Positions 1 through 7,359 of a stretch of DNA of 20,864 bases are shown here, piece after piece. Below the pieces are notes generated by a model. It made no database searches and was not told where the DNA came from. It saw only the letters and a list, made by a program, of their open reading frames with translations. The position numbers were made by a program, and so were the translations under genes. The stretch covers positions 1 through 20,864 of the forward strand of contig CAXTRK010000047.1 in the NCBI GenBank assembly GCA_964246745.1, read 5' to 3'. Source of the DNA: Lichenicoccus sp964246745. Lineage in GTDB: Bacteria > Pseudomonadota > Alphaproteobacteria > Acetobacterales > Acetobacteraceae. The first letter of the stretch is position 1; each line of letters opens with the position of its first letter.

Positions 1-2
1 CT

Positions 3-17
3 CGAAGCCCTGCTTCG
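3..17. terminator. Small stem-loop at the left edge, possible end of an upstream gene
   Basis: CGAAGC (3-8) and GCTTCG (12-17) form a perfect 6-bp stem with a 3-base loop. No T tract follows on either side that is visible, so it is only a weak terminator candidate. The remaining bases up to the YggS start hold nothing else that I can support; an in-frame GTG at 27 could extend YggS by 27 residues. Confidence 0.2.
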
Positions 18-107
18 GCAATCAGCGTGAGCGCGCTTCAAGCGATTCCCCTGCCAGGCCAGCCGAGGCACTTGACCCGGCTTGCGGCGCGGCACAGCTT
101 CCGAGCC

Positions 108-791
108 ATGGTGGCCACATCGCCTCTGGACGAGATCCGTGCGCGCATCGCCGCCGCCGCGCGCGCCTGTGGCCGGGATCCGGCAGAAGTCGCTCTGGTT
201 GCCGTCTCCAAGACGCACCCGGCGGCGCGGATCGTATCGCTGATCGAGCAAGGGCATCGCCGTTTTGGGGAGAACCGGGTCCAGGAGGCGCTCCTGAAGT
301 TCCCCGAACTCCGCGCGCGCGCGCCCGACCTGCGCCTGCATCTGATCGGACCGCTGCAAACCAACAAGGTGCGGGAGGCGGTGGGTGGCTTCGACGTGAT
401 CGAGACGCTGGACCGTCCAAGGCTCGCTGACGCCATCGCCCGGGCTGCTGACCGCGTCGGCCGGCTGCCGGAGCTTCTCGTGCAGGTCAACATCGCGGGC
501 GAGCCGCAAAAGGCCGGCATCGCGCCTGCCGAGGCGGAGCCGTTCATCCACGCCTGCCGCGACCGGTTCGGCCAGGCGTTGACCGGATTGATGTGCATCC
601 CGCCCGCCGAAGACGATCCGCTGCCGCACTTCCACGCGCTTGTCGGTATGGCGCGGTCGTGCGGCCTGTCCACCCTGTCGATGGGCATGTCGGGCGATTT
701 CGAAGCCGCAATCGCGGCGGGAGCAACGGAGGTCCGTGTCGGCTCGGCCTTGTTCGGCGCCCGGCCGGTTCTTGCCTCGCCAGCCGATTGA
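108..791 (+). CDS. yggS: YggS family pyridoxal phosphate homeostasis protein
   Basis: Predicted 227-residue single-domain PLP-binding protein of the YggS/PLPBP family, a cytoplasmic alanine-racemase-fold protein with no known catalytic activity that helps control free PLP and amino-acid/keto-acid balance. What is seen: the PLP-lysine motif AVSKT (Lys35), the family motif FGENRVQE (residues 53-60), HLIGPLQTNK (78-87, matching the usual HxIGxLQxNK), and the C-terminal phosphate-binding stretch SMGMSGDFEAAI followed by VRVGSALFGAR. Length fits the family. I chose the ATG at 108 because it leaves only a few residues before the conserved LDEIRARI helix; an upstream GTG at 27 is in frame but would add a non-conserved Arg-rich leader. 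No clear Shine-Dalgarno sequence precedes 108. It is 79 bases upstream of kup on the same strand. Confidence 0.93.
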   Translation: MVATSPLDEIRARIAAAARACGRDPAEVALVAVSKTHPAARIVSLIEQGHRRFGENRVQEALLKFPELRARAPDLRLHLIGPLQTNKVREAVGGFDVIETLDRPRLADAIARAADRVGRLPELLVQVNIAGEPQKAGIAPAEAEPFIHACRDRFGQALTGLMCIPPAEDDPLPHFHALVGMARSCGLSTLSMGMSGDFEAAIAAGATEVRVGSALFGARPVLASPAD

Positions 792-870
792 GTCGTATGG
801 GGGCGCGGCCTGCCATGCATGATCTTCCCGGAACCCGCCTTCGTCATGGTCATCCTCTGCGGAGCCAGCC

Positions 871-2823
871 ATGAGCCGTCAGGCCAATCCACCCATCGAT
901 GCCGCCAGGCTTGCTGATCACGCCGTCGATCAGCCAACGGAGGCGGCCAGGCACGCGGCATTGCGTGGAGGGATCACCACCGCCTCGGTCATGGGTGTGC
1001 TCGGGGTCGTCTATGGCGATATCGGCACCAGCCCGCTCTATGCGCTGAGATCCACCATCGACATCATTGGCGCCAAGGCGGTGACGCGTTGGGAGGTGGT
1101 CGGCATCGAGAGCCTGATCTTCTGGTCGCTGATCCTGATCGTGACCATCAAATACGTCACCCTGATCATGCGCGCCGACAACAACGGCGAGGGCGGCATC
1201 CTGGCGCTGATGGCGCTCGCGCAACGCGTCTCCGCGCGCCCGCGCGTCCGCGTCCTGCTGGGTCTGGTCGGCATCATCGGCACCTGCCTGTTCTTCGGCG
1301 ACGGCACCATCACGCCAGCCATCTCCGTGCTGTCCGCGGTCGAAGGCCTTGAGGTCAGCCTGCCCTCCGCCGGACGCGTGGTGCTGCCAATTTCGGTGAT
1401 CATCATCATCGCGCTGTTCACCATCCAGTGGCGCGGCACCGGCAGCATGGGACGCCTGTTCGGCCCGGTCATGGTGCTGTGGTTCGTGACGATCGGCGTG
1501 CTCGGCGGCATCGAGGTCGTGGGCCATCCCTTCGTGCTGCGGGCGCTGCTGCCGTATCATGCGGCGATCTTCATCTGGCATCACGGCTGGCTCGCCTTCG
1601 TCGCCCTCGGCGCGGTGGTGCTCGCGGTGACCGGGGCCGAGGCGCTCTATGCCGACATGGGACATTTCGGCCGCTCGCCGATCCGGCTTGCCTGGCTGTT
1701 CCTGGTGCTGCCCTGTCTGTCGCTGAACTATCTGGGCCAGGGCGCCCTGATCATCGCCCATCCCGGTGCCATCGCCAACCCGTTCTTCCTGCTCGGACCG
1801 CGCTGGCTGCGCCTGCCGCTGGTGGTGCTGGCGACGATCGCCACCGTGATCGCGAGCCAGGCGGTGATCACCGGCGCCTACTCGATCGCGCGTCAGACCG
1901 TGCAGCTCGGCTACCTGCCGCGCATGCGCGTGCGTCACACCAATCCGGACGAGGAGGGCCAGATCTACGTCCCGCAGGTCAACCGCGCACTCATGATCGG
2001 GGTGCTGCTGCTGGTGCTCACGTTCCGCTCGTCCGACGCGCTGGCCTCCGCCTACGGCATCGCGGTCACCGGCACCTTCATGTGCACCTGCGTGCTGGCG
2101 ATGGTCGTGTTCCGGCGCCTCTACAACTGGTCGCGCGTGACATCGATCGGCGTGTTCGGCGGCTTCTTCCTGATCGACGGCGTGTTCTTCGCCGCCAATG
2201 CGCTGAAGATCCCGCAGGGCGGCTGGGTGCCGCTGGTGATCGGCATCGTGCTGACCGCGCTGATGACGAGCTGGAAGCGCGGTCGGGAACTGCTGGCGTT
2301 GCGCTGGAAGCAGGACAGCCTGCCGCTCGCCTCCTTCCTCGCCCGGCTGCCGCAGTCGCGCACCGTCCGCGTGCCGGGCATGGCGGTGTTCCTGACCGGC
2401 AACCCTGACTTCGTTCCCGCCTCGCTGCTGCACAACCTCAAGCACAACAAGGTGCTGCACGAGAAGGTGCTGTTCGTCACCATACAGAACCAGGACCGGC
2501 CGGAAGCGGGAGGCAGCGACCGCATGGATGTCGAACAGCTCGCTCCGGGCATCCACCGGGTTATGCTGCGCTACGGTTTCATGGAAAGCCCGAACCTGCC
2601 GCGGGCGCTGGAGGAGCTGCGCGGCAAGGGGGTCGCGTTTGATCCGATGCAGGCGAGCTACTTTCTCAGCCGGGAGGTGCTGGTCCGCGCCACCATTCCG
2701 CGCATGCCGATCTGGCGGCTGACCCTGTTCCTGGTGATGGCGCGCAATGCGGTGACCACCACCGAGTTCTTCCGCATCCCGAGCGACCGCGTCGTCGAGC
2801 TGGGCGTACGCGTCGCGATCTGA
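871..2823 (+). CDS. kup: Kup family low-affinity potassium uptake transporter
   Basis: Predicted 650-residue inner-membrane K+ transporter of the Kup/HAK/KT family, which brings K+ into the cell probably with H+ symport. The hallmark GVVYGDIGTSPLYAL lies at residues 45-59 after a roughly 40-residue soluble N-terminus. It is followed by DNNGEGGI and FFGDGTITPAIS motifs typical of the family and by a series of hydrophobic segments to about residue 470 (for example VVLPISVIIIIALFTI and ALMIGVLLLVLTF). The last 180 or so residues are hydrophilic, the usual cytoplasmic domain, and include a VFLTGNPDFVP stretch. The ATG at 871 has a CGGAG-like ribosome site about 8 bases upstream. Length is normal or slightly long for the family. 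Its stop codon overlaps the start of hemW (TGATG), so translation is probably coupled. No K+-sensing element was seen. Confidence 0.96.
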   Translation: MSRQANPPIDAARLADHAVDQPTEAARHAALRGGITTASVMGVLGVVYGDIGTSPLYALRSTIDIIGAKAVTRWEVVGIESLIFWSLILIVTIKYVTLIMRADNNGEGGILALMALAQRVSARPRVRVLLGLVGIIGTCLFFGDGTITPAISVLSAVEGLEVSLPSAGRVVLPISVIIIIALFTIQWRGTGSMGRLFGPVMVLWFVTIGVLGGIEVVGHPFVLRALLPYHAAIFIWHHGWLAFVALGAVVLAVTGAEALYADMGHFGRSPIRLAWLFLVLPCLSLNYLGQGALIIAHPGAIANPFFLLGPRWLRLPLVVLATIATVIASQAVITGAYSIARQTVQLGYLPRMRVRHTNPDEEGQIYVPQVNRALMIGVLLLVLTFRSSDALASAYGIAVTGTFMCTCVLAMVVFRRLYNWSRVTSIGVFGGFFLIDGVFFAANALKIPQGGWVPLVIGIVLTALMTSWKRGRELLALRWKQDSLPLASFLARLPQSRTVRVPGMAVFLTGNPDFVPASLLHNLKHNKVLHEKVLFVTIQNQDRPEAGGSDRMDVEQLAPGIHRVMLRYGFMESPNLPRALEELRGKGVAFDPMQASYFLSREVLVRATIPRMPIWRLTLFLVMARNAVTTTEFFRIPSDRVVELGVRVAI

Positions 2824-3980
2824 TGCAGCCGCTTGCGCTTTACATCCACTGGCCATTCTGCCTGGCGAAATGCCCCTATTGCGACTTCAACAGCCACGTG
2901 CGCGAGATCCTGCCCGAGCGCCGGTTCGCGGCCGCCTTGCGCGCCGAACTCGCCCATGAGGCGGCACGGCTGCTCCAGGATGGCCCACGCCGTCTCGGTT
3001 CGATCTTTTTCGGCGGCGGCACACCGAGCCTGATGCAGCCCGAAAGCGTCGCCGCCCTGATCGAGCAGGCCTGCACGCTGTTTGAACCCGCCGATGACCT
3101 CGAAGTCACGCTGGAAGCCAACCCGACCAGCGTCGAGGCGGGCAAGCTGGGCCGCTTCCGCGAGGCCGGCGTGAACCGCGTCTCGCTCGGCGTGCAGGCG
3201 CTCGACGACGCAGCCCTCCTGGCGCTCGGACGCGGGCATTCGGCGTCGCAAGCCATCGCCGCTCTGGAGACCGCCCGCCGCCTGTTCCCGCGTATCTCCT
3301 TCGACCTGATCTACGCGCGCCCGGAGCAGACCCAAGCCGCCTGGAAGCGCGAGCTCGACGCGGCCCTCGACCTGGTCTCGGACCATCTCTCGCTCTACCA
3401 GCTCACCATCGAGCCGGGCACCAGATACGAGGCGCTGCACCGCCAGGGGCTGATCCCGCTGCCGGACAGCGATGCCGCCGCCGCCCTCTACCAGCAGACC
3501 GCGCGCAGTGCCGCGTCGCACGGTCTCGAAGCCTACGAAGTATCGAACTACGCGCGTCCGGGCGCGCAGAGCCGGCACAATCTCGCCTACTGGCGCTACC
3601 AGGACTATGCCGGCATCGGCCCCGGCGCGCACAGCCGGCTCACCCTTGGCGGCGCGCTGCATGCGACGCGGCGGCACCGTGCGCCAGAGCCTTGGATGGC
3701 GTTGGTCGAACGCGGCGGAACCGGGGAGACCAGCCTTGAGGCTCTCTCCAGCCAGGAGCGCGCCCGCGAAATGCTGCTGATGGGCCTGAGGCTGTCGGAA
3801 GGCATCTCCGCCAACGCCTTTGCCGCCCGCACCGGCATGAGGCTCGACGAGGCGCTCGACCCGGTAATCCTGCGCGCCGCCAAGGACGAAGACTACCTCA
3901 CATGGCACGGCGATCGCCTGGCCGCCACGCAAGCCGGACGGCTGCGCCTGGACGCGCTGCTCTCTGCCCTGGTGCTTTAA
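2823..3980 (+). CDS. hemW: Radical SAM heme chaperone HemW
   Basis: Predicted 385-residue cytoplasmic radical SAM protein of the HemW group, which binds heme and delivers it to apo-enzymes of the respiratory chain; older records call it oxygen-independent coproporphyrinogen III oxidase-like. The [4Fe-4S] motif is CLAKCPYCDF with Cys13, Cys17 and Cys20; the Asp-Phe after the third Cys is typical of HemW rather than true HemN. SAM-binding motifs follow: FFGGGTPSLM (62-71), LEANP (97-101) and GVNRVSLGVQALDD (116-129). The HemW C-terminal domain is present, with HNLAYWRYQDYAGIGPGAHS. The ATG overlaps the kup TGA by one base, which fixes the start. HemW often sits beside rdgB in Proteobacteria; here it is coupled to kup instead. 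Confidence 0.95.
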   Translation: MQPLALYIHWPFCLAKCPYCDFNSHVREILPERRFAAALRAELAHEAARLLQDGPRRLGSIFFGGGTPSLMQPESVAALIEQACTLFEPADDLEVTLEANPTSVEAGKLGRFREAGVNRVSLGVQALDDAALLALGRGHSASQAIAALETARRLFPRISFDLIYARPEQTQAAWKRELDAALDLVSDHLSLYQLTIEPGTRYEALHRQGLIPLPDSDAAAALYQQTARSAASHGLEAYEVSNYARPGAQSRHNLAYWRYQDYAGIGPGAHSRLTLGGALHATRRHRAPEPWMALVERGGTGETSLEALSSQERAREMLLMGLRLSEGISANAFAARTGMRLDEALDPVILRAAKDEDYLTWHGDRLAATQAGRLRLDALLSALVL

Positions 3981-4033
3981 AACCTCGGTCCCGGACCCTG
4001 ACTCGTCCATGACACGCGTGCTAACCCGTCCGA

Positions 4034-4465
4034 ATGCTCCACTTGATCAAGCTCGCTGTCGGAGTCGCGGACGCCGCGGCACTGACCGCCAGGCTGGCTG
4101 AACGCAGCCGGCATGTCGGCGCGCATGACGGCCGGCCCTTCGTACGCACCCGCAGCTTCCCGCGCCGTGCCGCGGAGATCCTGGATGGCGGCTCGATCTA
4201 TTGGGTCATGTCGGGCGTGCTGCTCTGCCGCCAGCGCGTGACCGACATCGTGAGCGACGTGCGCGACGACGGCACCCCCTGCACCGCCATCGTGCTGGAG
4301 CTTCCCGTGATCGCGGTCGTGCCGCGTGCGGTTCGCGCCTTCCAGGGCTGGCGCTATCTTACCCCGTCCGATGCGCCCGACGACCTCGGCCAGCGCGCTG
4401 ACGCGCACGGCGACGTGCTGCCGCCTGCGCTCCGACGCGAACTCGCGGCACTCTGCCTGCTCTGA
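4034..4465 (+). CDS. DUF1489 family protein
   Basis: Predicted 143-residue soluble protein of the DUF1489 family, a small alphaproteobacterial family without a known function. I recognise it by its opening MLHLIKLAVGV, the central RRAAEILDGGSIYWVMSGV (a basic, then DGGS-YWV pattern), CRQR, and the FQGWRYLTPSDAPDDL block near the end, all in the order usual for the family. No signal peptide or membrane segment. The ATG at 4034 lies 53 bases after hemW; no strong ribosome site is visible, but the conserved N-terminus supports this start. The coupling to hemW and to the transglycosylase downstream gives no clear functional hint. Confidence 0.85.
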   Translation: MLHLIKLAVGVADAAALTARLAERSRHVGAHDGRPFVRTRSFPRRAAEILDGGSIYWVMSGVLLCRQRVTDIVSDVRDDGTPCTAIVLELPVIAVVPRAVRAFQGWRYLTPSDAPDDLGQRADAHGDVLPPALRRELAALCLL

Positions 4466-4558
4466 CTGTTGCAAATCGGCATGGGTGCACCCGCCACGCC
4501 GAAGCCACGCTCACGTCGAGATTGATCCTGTCCAGGGTTCAAGACACGATGGCGCGTC

Positions 4559-5539
4559 ATGTGCCGGGTCGTGCTCCTCTGTGTGCTGCTCGCGCTGTCG
4601 GCCTGCGCTGGCGGTAGCCGCCTGGCCTATGGTCCTGGCCGCACCGACTATCCGCGCCCGGGACCACGGGGCGATCCCTGGCGTCCCTATATCCGCGAGG
4701 CCGCTGACCGTTTCGGCGTGCCGGCGCGATGGATACGCGCGGTGATGCGCCAGGAGTCCGGCGGCAACGAGTATCGTTATGGTCGTCCGATCGTCTCCGG
4801 CGCCGGCGCGATGGGGCTGATGCAGCTCATGCCGCAGACCTATGCCGAAATGCAGTCGCGATACGGTCTCGGCGACGACCCCTATGAGCCGCATGACAAC
4901 ATTGCCGCCGGCACCGCCTATATCCGCCTGATGTATGACCGCTACGGGGCGCCCGCCTTCCTTGCCGCCTATGATGCCGGCCCGCAGCGCCTGGATGATT
5001 ACCTCAATGGCGGCCGCAGGCTGCCGCGCGAGACCCGCGATTATGTCGCATCGATATCGCCCGATCTCGGCAGCGCCGCGGCATGGCAGAGCGCGCCCGT
5101 GGCCCGGGCGCCGGTGGCGGCGCCCATGCGGCTTGCGTCCTATCGCAGGCCTCTGCGACGCCGCCGCGCCGATTGCGTCCAGGATTCAGATGCCGCGTAC
5201 GATCCCACATCACCCTGCGCGCCGGCGCCTCCGGAGCCGCAGGCCCGGCCCATGTTGATCCCGGTGGCTGCCGCCTTGCCGGTCTATGGCGCCTGGTCGA
5301 TCCAGGTCGGCGCCTACAGTTCGCCGGCGCAGGCGCACTTCGCCGACACGATGGCGCGAGCCGCCGCGCTGTCGCCGCTCGCCGCCAGCCGCAGCCTGGT
5401 GGAGCCGACCAGCCGCTTCGGCGGCGCCGTGCTGTACCGTGCGCGTCTTGAGGGGCTTGCGCGTGCCGATGCCGGCGCCGCCTGCGCCAGGCTGGCACGT
5501 CACGGCCTCACCTGCATGATCGTAGCGCCAGGAAGCTGA
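4559..5539 (+). CDS. Lipoprotein lytic transglycosylase (SLT domain) with C-terminal SPOR domain
   Basis: Predicted 326-residue cell-wall enzyme that would cleave the MurNAc-GlcNAc bond of peptidoglycan from the periplasmic face. A short lipoprotein signal ends in the lipobox LSAC (Cys16). The SLT/GEWL-like domain spans about residues 40-170, with catalytic Glu66 in RQESGG, GAMGLMQLMPQT (83-94), and AYDAGP (137-142), where most family members have AYNAGP. A Pro/Arg/Ala-rich linker containing two cysteines (206, 220) leads to a SPOR domain from about 243 to the end (WSIQVGAYSS), a fold that binds denuded glycan at the division septum. That pairing suggests a septal or pole role. The start at 4559 has no good ribosome site; the lipobox position supports it. 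The 93 bases upstream hold no other gene. Confidence 0.88.
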   Translation: MCRVVLLCVLLALSACAGGSRLAYGPGRTDYPRPGPRGDPWRPYIREAADRFGVPARWIRAVMRQESGGNEYRYGRPIVSGAGAMGLMQLMPQTYAEMQSRYGLGDDPYEPHDNIAAGTAYIRLMYDRYGAPAFLAAYDAGPQRLDDYLNGGRRLPRETRDYVASISPDLGSAAAWQSAPVARAPVAAPMRLASYRRPLRRRRADCVQDSDAAYDPTSPCAPAPPEPQARPMLIPVAAALPVYGAWSIQVGAYSSPAQAHFADTMARAAALSPLAASRSLVEPTSRFGGAVLYRARLEGLARADAGAACARLARHGLTCMIVAPGS

Positions 5540-5588
5540 ACCGCGGGCCGCATCGTTCGTTCCTGTCCACAGGGATCAGGAGACCCAC

Positions 5589-5993
5589 ATGACCCGCGTT
5601 ATCGATCTTGCCCCGCACGACCCGCTGCCGAATGGGCCGGCCATCGTGCTGCTGCGACGCTTCGAGGAAGACAATCCCAGAAGCGTGATGATGGAGATCG
5701 TCGCACTCGACTCGCATCACACGGAATCAAACGCGCGCCTGACCGATGCCGATGGACGCCCGCCTTCCTGGGAAGACGCCACCGCGCGCGCCGTCAAGAT
5801 GGCGGAGGACGCTAAAATCCAGGCGCTGTATCGGATCGATCGTCTTGCCGGGTCGCGTGAGCGGGAAATCGAAGCGCATCACGGCGACCATTCGACGGAG
5901 ATGGAGACGCTCGACGATTTCGATCTCGAGGACGGCGAAACCGGCTCGGACATGCGCGACCGCGGCAATTCCGGCGGCCCGCGCCGTTTCTGA
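5589..5993 (+). CDS. Hypothetical protein, acidic C-terminus
   Basis: A 134-residue open frame that I do not recognise. It is supported by a good ribosome site (AGGAG at 5578-5582, 6 bases before ATG), by position 49 bases after the transglycosylase on the same strand, and by normal-looking codon use. The N-terminal half (residues 1-45) looks like a compact strand-rich segment (AIVLLRRFEED, VMMEIVALDSHH). The middle is helical with many Ala, Lys and Asp (WEDATARAVKMAEDAKIQALYRIDRLAG). The last 40 residues are very acidic then Gly/Arg-rich and probably disordered. There is no signal peptide, membrane segment or metal motif. It could be a lineage-restricted protein; no function is proposed. Confidence 0.65.
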   Translation: MTRVIDLAPHDPLPNGPAIVLLRRFEEDNPRSVMMEIVALDSHHTESNARLTDADGRPPSWEDATARAVKMAEDAKIQALYRIDRLAGSREREIEAHHGDHSTEMETLDDFDLEDGETGSDMRDRGNSGGPRRF

Positions 5994-6174
5994 CAGCTGG
6001 CGCTGACCCGAAGCTAGGCAACAAACCGCCCTGGTTCCCGCCTTGGCCTGGGACGTGTTCTGCGACCGAAGCGTTGGAGCGGCTATTCATTTCACAGATT
6101 GACGATTGCCAGACTACTGCGCCCTCCCCTGCGAGGTTCCGCGAGAAGACGCGGCAGCGTCCTAAATCTCGCAG

Positions 6175-6195
6175 AGAGCAGCTTGAAGCTGCTCT
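6175..6195. terminator. Perfect stem-loop in the convergent intergenic region
   Basis: AGAGCAGC (6175-6182) pairs perfectly with GCTGCTCT (6188-6195) around a 5-base loop. It lies 33 bases beyond the stop of the minus-strand ene reductase and about 180 bases beyond the small acidic protein, so it sits where transcripts from both sides converge. No T tract follows on either strand, so it is a possible factor-dependent or 3'-end-stabilising hairpin. The remainder of 5994-6227 shows no gene. Confidence 0.35.
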
Positions 6196-6227
6196 ACGAG
6201 CGGCATTGGCAACAAGCGCGCAAATCT

Positions 6228-7349
6228 TCAGCGGCGGTCAATCTCGATCTGCCCATCCATCGCCGGCCAATCGGAGTAGCCGACGGATCCGCCGCCATAC
6301 CAATATTCCTTTGGCGCCTCGGCGAGAGGCGCCCCGGTGCGCAGACGGTCGACCAGATCCGGATTGGCGAGGAACGGCCGACCGAAGCTGAACAAATCAG
6401 CGTTGCCGTGTGCCAGCGCCTCCTCTGCCATGGCGAGCGTGTATTGGTTATTGGCAATGGTGGCGCCGGAAAAGCGGCGGCGCAGCGTACCGAGGTCAAT
6501 CTCACGAGGAACGTCGCGGCTGAGCTGGGTCACCCCCTCGATAACGTGCACGTAGAGCAGGCCCAGGCGAGACAGGCCGTCGATATAAGAGCCGTAGGTC
6601 TCCGCGGGAGTAGAATCCAGCTCGGTGCCGCCCGGCATCGTCGTTGCCGGCGAGATGCGTATGCCGACGCGGCCGCTGCCGCCCCAGACCTCGGTGACGG
6701 CGCCAACCACCTCAAGCGGGAAGCGCAGCCGGTTCTCGATCGTGCCGCCATAACAATCAGTACGATGATTGGTGCTGTCGCGCACAAACTGTTCGAGCAG
6801 ATAATTATTGGCGGAGTGGATTTCGACGCCGTCGAAGCCGGCCGCTTTGGCGCAGCACGCCGCATGGCGGTAGTCCTCGACGATCCGGGGAATTTCATCA
6901 CTCGCCAGCGCACGCGGTGTCACATGATCCTTCATCCCGTCGCTGGTGAAGGCCTGCCCTTCCGGGCGTAACGCGGAGGGTGCGACCGGCAGCGCGCCCC
7001 CATGCAGGTCGGGATGCGAGATGCGGCCGGTATGCCAAAGCTGCAGCAAAATCCGTCCGTTCCGGCGATGCACGGCGCGGGTGACGCGCTGCCAGGATTC
7101 GACCTGCGGGTCGGACCAGATGCCTGGCGTCATCGCATAGCCGCGCGCCTGCGGCGAAATATTCGTGGCCTCGGAAATGATCAGTCCGGCGTCGGCCCGT
7201 TGCGCGTAGTAGTCGGCGGCGAAATCGGGCGGCACGCCGTGCTCGCTGGAACGGCTGCGTGTCAGCGGCGCCATGACAATCCGGTTCGGCAGATGCAGAT
7301 CGCCCAGCGTCGTCGATTGCAAAATCGGGCTGGCGGTGCGTGCGTGCAT
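6228..7349 (-). CDS. Old Yellow Enzyme-type FMN-dependent ene reductase (NemA-like)
   Basis: Predicted 373-residue TIM-barrel flavoprotein that would use NAD(P)H to reduce activated C=C bonds or nitro compounds. Motifs in order: LPNRIVMAPLTRSR (20-33), the loop LLQLWHTGRISHPD (101-114), the substrate-anion site HSAN (178-181) with YLLEQF after it, DSTNHRTDCYGGTIENR (191-207), RISP near 231, and the FMN phosphate region SFGRPFLANPDLVDR (321-335). The end GYSDWPAM mirrors the GYTDYP ending of NemA. Residue 182 is Asn where NemA-like enzymes usually have Gly. The ATG at 7349 opens a normal-length OYE; a longer open frame upstream on this strand is only a shadow of the dehydrogenase gene. It starts 10 bases after the dehydrogenase stop, so the two form an operon. 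The exact substrate cannot be told. Confidence 0.93.
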   Translation of the reverse strand: MHARTASPILQSTTLGDLHLPNRIVMAPLTRSRSSEHGVPPDFAADYYAQRADAGLIISEATNISPQARGYAMTPGIWSDPQVESWQRVTRAVHRRNGRILLQLWHTGRISHPDLHGGALPVAPSALRPEGQAFTSDGMKDHVTPRALASDEIPRIVEDYRHAACCAKAAGFDGVEIHSANNYLLEQFVRDSTNHRTDCYGGTIENRLRFPLEVVGAVTEVWGGSGRVGIRISPATTMPGGTELDSTPAETYGSYIDGLSRLGLLYVHVIEGVTQLSRDVPREIDLGTLRRRFSGATIANNQYTLAMAEEALAHGNADLFSFGRPFLANPDLVDRLRTGAPLAEAPKEYWYGGGSVGYSDWPAMDGQIEIDRR

Positions 7350-7359
7350 GATTGGGAGC

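Noticed and set aside
850..2856. A 668-codon minus-strand open frame over kup
   Set aside because: It mirrors kup almost exactly, is extremely rich in His, Gln, Asp and Arg, and has no recognisable domain. It is a shadow of the real gene.
4483..4492. Ten-base palindrome GGGTGCACCC upstream of the transglycosylase
   Set aside because: It stands alone, with no second copy, no promoter boxes in suitable spacing and no T tract, so it is not distinguishable from chance.
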